Source: Shewanella sp.
Lineage (GTDB): Bacteria > Pseudomonadota > Gammaproteobacteria > Enterobacterales > Shewanellaceae
Reading direction: 5' to 3'
DNA: 64,000 nucleotides
Assembly: GCF_013214165.1 (NCBI RefSeq)
Contig: NZ_JABSSM010000022.1
Location: 1-64,000, forward strand
Shown: piece by piece, positions 58,807 through 64,000 of the stretch
Layout of the letters: each line of letters begins with the position of its first letter
Numbering within the stretch: position 1 is the first letter of the stretch
Translations under genes and position numbers: made by a program
Notes under the pieces: generated by a model
The model's database searches: none
Told to the model about the DNA's origin: nothing
Seen by the model: the letters and a program-made list of their open reading frames with translations, nothing else

Positions 58807-59448
58807 GTGAAAGCTTATCAGCGTGAGTTTATCGAGTTTGCCCTAGAACGTCAGGTATTGAGATTTGGCGAGTTTACGCTTAAATCCGGCCGTATCAGTC
58901 CCTATTTCTTCAATGCTGGTCTGTTTAATACCGGACGCGATCTCGCCCGTCTGGGGCGTTTTTACGCGACCGCTTTGGTCGACTCTGGCATAGAGCATGA
59001 CCTGCTTTTCGGTCCCGCTTATAAGGGCATTCCGATTGCGACCACGACGGCGGTTGCCCTGTGTGAGCATCATGATATCGATATGCCATATTGCTTCAAC
59101 CGTAAAGAGAAGAAACAGCACGGTGAAGGTGGCAGCTTAGTCGGTAGCGAGCTAAAAGGCCGCGTCATGCTAGTCGATGACGTGATCACCGCAGGTACTG
59201 CGATTCGTGAGTCGATGGAGATCATTCAGGCCCATGATGCTTCGTTAGCTGGGGTGCTCATTGCTCTGGATCGTCAAGAGAAAGGCAAGGGCGAACTATC
59301 TGCTATTCAGGAAGTGGAACGTGATTTTGGTTGTGAGATAATCTCAATCATCAAGCTAGGTGATCTGATCAACTACTTGTCTGAAAAACCGGGCATGGAA
59401 GCGCAGTTGGCTTCGGTGAGTGCTTATCGCGATCAGTACGGCATATAA
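58807..59448 (+). CDS. pyrE: Orotate phosphoribosyltransferase PyrE
   Basis: Enzyme of 213 residues that joins orotate and PRPP in pyrimidine synthesis. The PRPP-binding motif is [17 protein letters not shown] near residue 122. [14 protein letters not shown] at residues 22-35 and [10 protein letters not shown] are also typical. GTG start at 58807 with GAGGAGA upstream. Confidence 0.97.
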   Translation: MKAYQREFIEFALERQVLRFGEFTLKSGRISPYFFNAGLFNTGRDLARLGRFYATALVDSGIEHDLLFGPAYKGIPIATTTAVALCEHHDIDMPYCFNRKEKKQHGEGGSLVGSELKGRVMLVDDVITAGTAIRESMEIIQAHDASLAGVLIALDRQEKGKGELSAIQEVERDFGCEIISIIKLGDLINYLSEKPGMEAQLASVSAYRDQYGI

Positions 59449-59513
59449 AAGTTAGAACGCCTCCGGCTACTGAACGCTTTGCTTACAGATAACAGAACAC
59501 TTCGATCACAAAA

Positions 59514-59546
59514 AAAGCAGGGACAACATTTTGACCTGCTTTGATT
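59514..59546 (+). terminator. Terminator of pyrE
   Basis: AAAGCAGG-N13-CCTGCTTT followed by GATTTT, 66 bp past the pyrE stop. Preceded by an A run, so it could serve both strands. Confidence 0.7.
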
Positions 59547-59637
59547 TTCTATGAGTTCGCTGGCCGTTGCGGTATCCGTAAACGAGCTTGCGAGTGTTCC
59601 ATTTTCGCGCGATTTCAGCCGTTTTAATTACTCACTT

Positions 59638-60297
59638 TTAATTACTTAAGAATTCTGCGCGGGTCGCGGGGTTTGATTTGAAAATTCCACCCAGTGCGGT
59701 GGTGGTCGTCGAGCTGGTGGAGTCCATGATGCCACGAGACTTAACGCAGTAATGTACCGCATCCATCTTCACCGCCACATCTTTGGTCTCAAGCAGAGTC
59801 TGTAAGGCCACTAACACCTGTTGAGTGAGGCGTTCTTGTACCTGAGGTCTCTGGGCAAAGAAACGTACGATACGGTTAATCTTGGACAGGCCTATGATGT
59901 TCTTGCGTGGTAAGTAAGCCACGGTCGCGAAACCATCTATGGTGACCAGGTGATGCTCACAGGTACTGGTTAGGCTGATATCTTTGACCTTAACCATCTC
60001 ATCGAAGCCCATCTTATTTTCTATGACGGTGATCTTAGGAAAGTTGGCGTAATCTAAGCCGGAAAATATCTCATCCACATACATCTTGGCGATTCGACGT
60101 GGGGTATCGATCAGGCTGTCATCGGTCAGATCCAGAGACATCAAGGTCAAGATCTCGCGCATATGATGCTCGATCCTTTCTTTACGTTCCTCTGGGCTGA
60201 ATGCTGAAGGTAGCATAGGTGTCTCGAGTCCTCTGGCTAGTAATGCCGTCTGAACTTGTACTGCTGACTCACTGAGCTGTGCTTCTTTCGATGTCAT
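59638..60297 (-). CDS. folE: GTP cyclohydrolase I FolE
   Basis: First enzyme of folate synthesis, 219 residues. The zinc and active-site motifs are [21 protein letters not shown] and [23 protein letters not shown] near the C-terminus. The ORF track start at 60309 is GTG. ATG at 60297 (MTSKEAQL) has GGAGG at the right distance and is preferred. Monocistronic, convergent with pyrE. Confidence 0.96.
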   Translation of the reverse strand: MTSKEAQLSESAVQVQTALLARGLETPMLPSAFSPEERKERIEHHMREILTLMSLDLTDDSLIDTPRRIAKMYVDEIFSGLDYANFPKITVIENKMGFDEMVKVKDISLTSTCEHHLVTIDGFATVAYLPRKNIIGLSKINRIVRFFAQRPQVQERLTQQVLVALQTLLETKDVAVKMDAVHYCVKSRGIMDSTSSTTTTALGGIFKSNPATRAEFLSN

Positions 60298-60482
60298 AGT
60301 GTCCTCCACTATTCAGATAGTGGTTATTTCCGGTGCATTTTTATGGCTGTAAATGTCGAGTGTTAATTCGATTTAGCTAAAAGCCATGGGCTAGTTAGTA
60401 TGGTCGTAGAATAACAATCGGACGGGGAGGATACCTTGAATCGATGATAAATTATACCCAGAAACTGTGGGGGAATAACAAA

Positions 60483-60505
60483 AAGCCGATTGAGACAATC
60501 GGCTT
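60483..60505 (-). terminator. Terminator of the S9 peptidase gene
   Basis: AAGCCGATT-GTCTC-AATCGGCTT followed by TTTGTTATT on the minus strand, 17 bp past the stop. Confidence 0.8.
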
Positions 60506-60522
60506 GAAATATCTGTTAGTGA

Positions 60523-62487
60523 TTATAGATTGAGATTTTTCCCAAGGAACGCCAGCATAAGTTGGTAATATTTCTCTTGGTGTTCATCATTATAGAACCC
60601 GTGTCCCTCATCATCCATCACCAATTTTTCATAGGGGTAGTTAATCTCTTGCAGTGCATCTTCAAGAGATTCAAGCTGTTCTATGGGGGCTCGTTCGTCT
60701 TCCCCTCCGTGTACCAATAACAATTTAGCCTTAAGTTTGTCGACATTATGACTCGGAGACATCTTGGTCAGCATGGCTGCGTCGGTACCGAGAACCTGCT
60801 TAAGGTAGGCTCTACCGGCTCTTAGTCCCTGAATATCTCCCTCGTTAAACATCAGCTCAAGATCATATATCCCCGCAAAACCGATAGCACATTGAAACAG
60901 ATCGGGGGCTAATATTGAGCTCTGCAGCGCCGAGTATCCACCGAAGCTGCCACCGACGATGCAGATGCGTTCTTTGTCGACGTATCCCTGTTCGATGACA
61001 TAGCGAGTAGCATCTATGATGTCATATTGAATCTCTTCGCCCCATTCTCGATGACCAGCATGTTCAAAACGGTCGCCATAGCCACCCGAACCTCTAAAAT
61101 TAACCTGCAGCACGGCTGCACCTTGACTGGCTATGAGCTGATTTTGATTATCGAATTTCCACCAGTCTCTGGGGCCGTGGGGACCGCCGTGAGGGTTAAC
61201 GACCAGAGGTAAGTTTTTAGCTAGCTTACCGTTGGGCAAGGTCAGGTAACCATGGATCAACTGTCCATCTCGGCTGGTGAACGTGATGGGCTTAACTTCG
61301 GCCATCAGCTCTGGGTCGATCCATTTTTTCTGAGAAACAAGATACTCAAGTTTTACCGTTTTACTGTTGAACAGGTAGTAATCACCCGGGTTTCTATCGT
61401 TAAACGCCTTGATAATAAATTGGCTGCCATCTGTGGTTTCACTTACTAAGTGAATCTGATGTCCCGGCAATGAAGCCAGTAGCTGCTTGACATATTTGGC
61501 GTGTGTATCGTTTTTATCGACAAACTCGTAGGTTGGATAGCCATTCTCATACTCAACCGCGTAGAGTTTTTTCGTTATTTTATTGAGCCATATATTGCTC
61601 GGATCGACGACTTTATCTTGGCTTATGAGTTTTTTAGTCCCCGTTTTAATGTTGACCAGGTATATGCCTTTGGGCTTGCCATTCTCACTTCCCAGTACAT
61701 AAACACTGTCATTATTTTCGCCAAAAGCGATGGGACTCATCTGATTAAGGTTTAGATTGAGTTTATCTGTATCTATCCATTGACTGTCTTGTCGATAAAA
61801 GAGTGTGGAGCTAATGTGATCTCTGGTACCGCTGACAAAATGGACCTTGCCCTCATCGTCATTGAGGAACCTGGCATAGGGGACGGGCGCCGTGGTGATT
61901 TTTTTACGGGTGCCCTTGTAAACATCGACTTTATAAACCTTTTGTCTGTTTTCTGCCGTATTGCTCCCCCCCGAGCCCCAAGGTAATGCCTGGACTAGCA
62001 TGTAGCGTTCATCATTAGGCAGTGGATCTAGGATGTAAGCTGTGGCGCGAATAGGGGTGTTTTTTTTCAGTCTAGACCCTGTTTGAATTTCACCACCTTT
62101 ATAGCCAAACAGGTATTGGCTTTTGGAACCATCGGCATTAATGGCCATCAACTCGCCATAGTATTGTGGATGATCTTTCCAACCTTTTAGGTATTCTTTT
62201 TGTAATACAATCCGCTCATGATTAACCCATTCATAGTTGCCGACCTGAGCATTCCCTGGAAAATGAATAACGTTAATTGGTTTTTTAGAGATAGTGTCTA
62301 AGATCATCAGCATTTTCTTGCCCTCTTTCGAGGTTAAGACGCTAAGGTATTCACCATTCGGAGATATTTTGACATTAGTGTACTGGGCTGAGCGGCTAAA
62401 TTGGGCGATGAGATCTTTGGTTTGAGCTTGGACTAATAGGCTGTTTAACAGCAGGCAGGTAAAACTAAACCACTTAATTAGTTTCAT
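60523..62487 (-). CDS. Secreted S9 family prolyl oligopeptidase-type peptidase
   Basis: Protein of 654 residues with a signal peptide (WFSFTCLLLNSLLVQAQ), hence exported. The N-terminal half is a WD-like beta propeller, and the C-terminal half an alpha/beta hydrolase. The nucleophile is in GGSFGGYSALQSS, the acid in VHGGEDERAP and the His in DDEGHGFYND. The oxyanion region is VNPHGGPHGPRDWW. The family cleaves short peptides or acylaminoacyl residues. Such secreted peptidases are numerous in Shewanella. It has its own terminator. Confidence 0.92.
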   Translation of the reverse strand: MKLIKWFSFTCLLLNSLLVQAQTKDLIAQFSRSAQYTNVKISPNGEYLSVLTSKEGKKMLMILDTISKKPINVIHFPGNAQVGNYEWVNHERIVLQKEYLKGWKDHPQYYGELMAINADGSKSQYLFGYKGGEIQTGSRLKKNTPIRATAYILDPLPNDERYMLVQALPWGSGGSNTAENRQKVYKVDVYKGTRKKITTAPVPYARFLNDDEGKVHFVSGTRDHISSTLFYRQDSQWIDTDKLNLNLNQMSPIAFGENNDSVYVLGSENGKPKGIYLVNIKTGTKKLISQDKVVDPSNIWLNKITKKLYAVEYENGYPTYEFVDKNDTHAKYVKQLLASLPGHQIHLVSETTDGSQFIIKAFNDRNPGDYYLFNSKTVKLEYLVSQKKWIDPELMAEVKPITFTSRDGQLIHGYLTLPNGKLAKNLPLVVNPHGGPHGPRDWWKFDNQNQLIASQGAAVLQVNFRGSGGYGDRFEHAGHREWGEEIQYDIIDATRYVIEQGYVDKERICIVGGSFGGYSALQSSILAPDLFQCAIGFAGIYDLELMFNEGDIQGLRAGRAYLKQVLGTDAAMLTKMSPSHNVDKLKAKLLLVHGGEDERAPIEQLESLEDALQEINYPYEKLVMDDEGHGFYNDEHQEKYYQLMLAFLGKNLNL

Positions 62488-62586
62488 AGGGACATCCTTG
62501 TTATATGTTTTTATATGTTTTCACTAATGTGTCAAGGTGTGATGGTAATGTAAAGTTTTAGGGGCTGCAATTATTTTTGTGTAGAA

Positions 62587-62612
62587 ACAGCAGCCTTTAT
62601 ACGGGCTGCTGT
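62587..62612 (-). terminator. Terminator of slmA
   Basis: ACAGCAGCC-x-GGCTGCTGT with a short loop, followed by TTCTACAC on the minus strand, 14 bp past the slmA stop. Confidence 0.7.
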
Positions 62613-62625
62613 AAGGTAAGTGGGG

Positions 62626-63219
62626 TTAGCTTTGTAGCAGCTGCTGTTGAATAAATATCCACTGTTGGTCGAAGTGCTGAGTCGGTTTTTGTTTGAACTC
62701 GCTGCGAACAAATTGAGCGATACGCCCTTCGGCGACGGCGAGTAATAGATTTGCCAGAATCGCTTCGTCCAGTTTGAAGCCCTTGCCTTCACGTAAGGTC
62801 TTCTCTCGGAGGATTTGTTTCAGATGGGTCTCTATCTTACAAAATATCAAATTAACCCGGCTGCGCAGGCGTTCATGTTCACCCAAGAGGGCGTCGCCAT
62901 TGAGAATTCGCGAGATCCCCGGGTTACGCTCGGAGAAGATAAGCAGCAGTTGCAGCAATAACTGGCAGCGTTTCATGGTGTCTTTCTCCTCATCCATGAT
63001 GAGGTTGATGCGCGAAAGCAGCGACTCTTCGATAAAGTCTATCAAGCCCTCAAACATGCGAGCCTTACTCGGAAAGTGACGATACAGGGCCGCCTCGGAT
63101 ACACCGACTTCGGCAGCGAGCTTGGCCGTGGTGATTCTTTGTCCTGGATTGGTTTCTAGCATGGTGGCTAGACATTGGAGAATATGTTCGCGGCGATTAA
63201 TTTTAGGGCTTGCAGCCAT
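62626..63219 (-). CDS. slmA: Nucleoid occlusion factor SlmA (TetR family)
   Basis: DNA-binding protein of 197 residues that blocks FtsZ assembly over the nucleoid. The start [18 protein letters not shown] is the canonical one and has AAGGAAAACC upstream; the ORF track begins 16 codons too early. The helix-turn-helix is [31 protein letters not shown]. The order slmA-dut-coaBC is normal for gammaproteobacteria. Confidence 0.96.
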   Translation of the reverse strand: MAASPKINRREHILQCLATMLETNPGQRITTAKLAAEVGVSEAALYRHFPSKARMFEGLIDFIEESLLSRINLIMDEEKDTMKRCQLLLQLLLIFSERNPGISRILNGDALLGEHERLRSRVNLIFCKIETHLKQILREKTLREGKGFKLDEAILANLLLAVAEGRIAQFVRSEFKQKPTQHFDQQWIFIQQQLLQS

Positions 63220-63353
63220 TTGGTTTTCCTTCACTCGAATACGACAGGAGCTAGGTGATATGTTCATTTGCCTTTAAATGGATCTTAGGCAAGTGAATGT
63301 CACTCTTATTGATCACACTCAGTTAGCTAATATTCATCTGAGTGAGTGTTTTT

Positions 63354-63812
63354 TTATTGGGTACCTGAGTGGCCAAAACCTGCTTCGCCACGACTCGAAT
63401 TATCAAATTCATCGACAAGCTTAAATTCAGCCTGTACTACAGGTACAAATACCAGTTGGGCTAACCTGTCACCTATCTCTAAGGTAAAAGGTTCACTGCC
63501 CCTGTTCCAGCAAGAGACCATAAGCGGTCCTTGGTAGTCGGAGTCGATAAGACCGACTAAGTTTCCCAGCACTATGCCATGTTTATGACCCAGGCCAGAG
63601 CGCGGTAAAATTATGGCCGCAAGTCCTGGATCGGCAACATAAATCGAAATGCCGGTTGGAATTAAGATGGTTTCACCCGGCTCGACTATGATAGTCGTCT
63701 CGATCATGGCCCTAAGATCCATACCCGCACTGCCTGGTGTTGCGTAGGCGGGAAGGGGATACTGTGAACCGATACGCGGATCGAGAATTTTTATTTCTAT
63801 GGGTGTCTTCAT
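63354..63812 (-). CDS. dut: dUTP diphosphatase Dut
   Basis: Trimeric dUTPase of 152 residues that makes dUMP and keeps uracil out of DNA. Motifs in order: [47 protein letters not shown] and the C-terminal arm [14 protein letters not shown]. It follows coaBC by 3 bp, as in E. coli. Confidence 0.97.
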   Translation of the reverse strand: MKTPIEIKILDPRIGSQYPLPAYATPGSAGMDLRAMIETTIIVEPGETILIPTGISIYVADPGLAAIILPRSGLGHKHGIVLGNLVGLIDSDYQGPLMVSCWNRGSEPFTLEIGDRLAQLVFVPVVQAEFKLVDEFDNSSRGEAGFGHSGTQ

Positions 63813-63815
63813 TTG

Positions 63816-64000
63816 TTATTTCTTGTCATCTTTTAACATGGCTATTCGTTCGGCGACGATGCCGAGTAGCTGGCTAGCCAAGGTTTGCTTATCGGTTGCC
63901 GGAAGATCTATCTGACCCTTGGCCCAAATGACCTTGAGCGCATTATTGTCGGCATTGAAGCCCAGCTCAGGATTAGACACATCATTGGCGGCTATCATAT
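63816..64000 (-). CDS. coaBC: CoaBC, C-terminal part only (runs off the window)
   Basis: The last 61 codons of the bifunctional phosphopantothenoylcysteine decarboxylase/synthetase of coenzyme A synthesis. MIAANDVSNPELGFNADNNAL matches the synthetase domain near its C-terminus (the ANDVS and FxxDxN region). The Met at 63998 is internal, not a start; the gene continues beyond 64000. Confidence 0.93.
   Translation of the reverse strand, partial: MIAANDVSNPELGFNADNNALKVIWAKGQIDLPATDKQTLASQLLGIVAERIAMLKDDKK

Noticed and set aside
1-64000. tRNA, rRNA or tmRNA genes
   Set aside because: I saw no cloverleaf with a TTCRANY arm or any rRNA-like sequence on either strand while reading; a tRNA search program would settle this.

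Overview
The window looks like chromosome of a marine Shewanella. The housekeeping blocks yihY-pip-dtd, gmk-rpoZ-spoT-ridA-trmH, recG, yicC/rph-pyrE and slmA-dut-coaBC, and the protein sequences themselves, fit that genus. This assignment is from memory of gene order and sequence style, not from a search.

Layout. 1-6.4 kb: a dispersed repeat copy, a polyferredoxin, small envelope proteins, yihY-pip-lipoprotein, a gutted dtd and a 2-oxoglutarate oxygenase. 6.4-23.4 kb: one 18-gene, tightly overlapping minus-strand operon for an aryl polyene (APE) pigment, in the apeC-to-apeR order known from Escherichia coli and Xenorhabdus, with two additions: an MIO-type aromatic amino acid ammonia-lyase and a flavin oxidoreductase carrying the WxWxIP signature of flavin-dependent halogenases. 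23.6-37 kb: DUF3014 protein, RecG, YrbG antiporter, long-chain acyl-CoA synthetase, a gene-poor stretch packed with repeat copies, then trmH, ridA, spoT, rpoZ, gmk. 37-47 kb: accessory genes: a membrane protein plus a NahK-like kinase, an ERCC4/XPF-type nuclease with a tiny overlapping partner ORF, a decayed hipBA locus behind four phased operators, an SEC-C protein, a large UvrD-type helicase, and fragments of other genes. 47.05-56.97 kb: a genomic island bounded by a perfect 85-bp direct repeat that contains the 3' end and terminator of yicC. It carries a type I restriction-modification locus without an intact hsdR, a Fic protein, an ATPase/HNH pair resembling PtuA/PtuB that is translationally coupled to hsdS, and an HNH nuclease module; no integrase is visible. 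57-64 kb: yicC, rph-pyrE, folE, an S9 peptidase, slmA, dut and the 3' end of coaBC.

How the parts work together. The APE operon supplies starter-unit production and activation, two carrier proteins, ketosynthases, ketoreductase, dehydratases, thioesterase, glycosyl/acyl transfer and export in one transcript. The island reads as a defence cargo in which methyltransferase and specificity subunits persist, the restriction subunit is reduced to its C-terminus, and an ATPase/HNH pair sits in the same operon.

The most unusual non-gene signal is an intergenic repeat family (five copies, at about 0.2, 30.4, 32.1, 32.5 and 56.7 kb). Its stem-loop shows base-pair covariation between copies and two copies contain ACAGGGATGT in the hairpin, almost exactly the consensus recognised by CsrA. 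A second theme is decay by internal deletion that leaves both ends of a gene in place (dtd, hipB, hipA).
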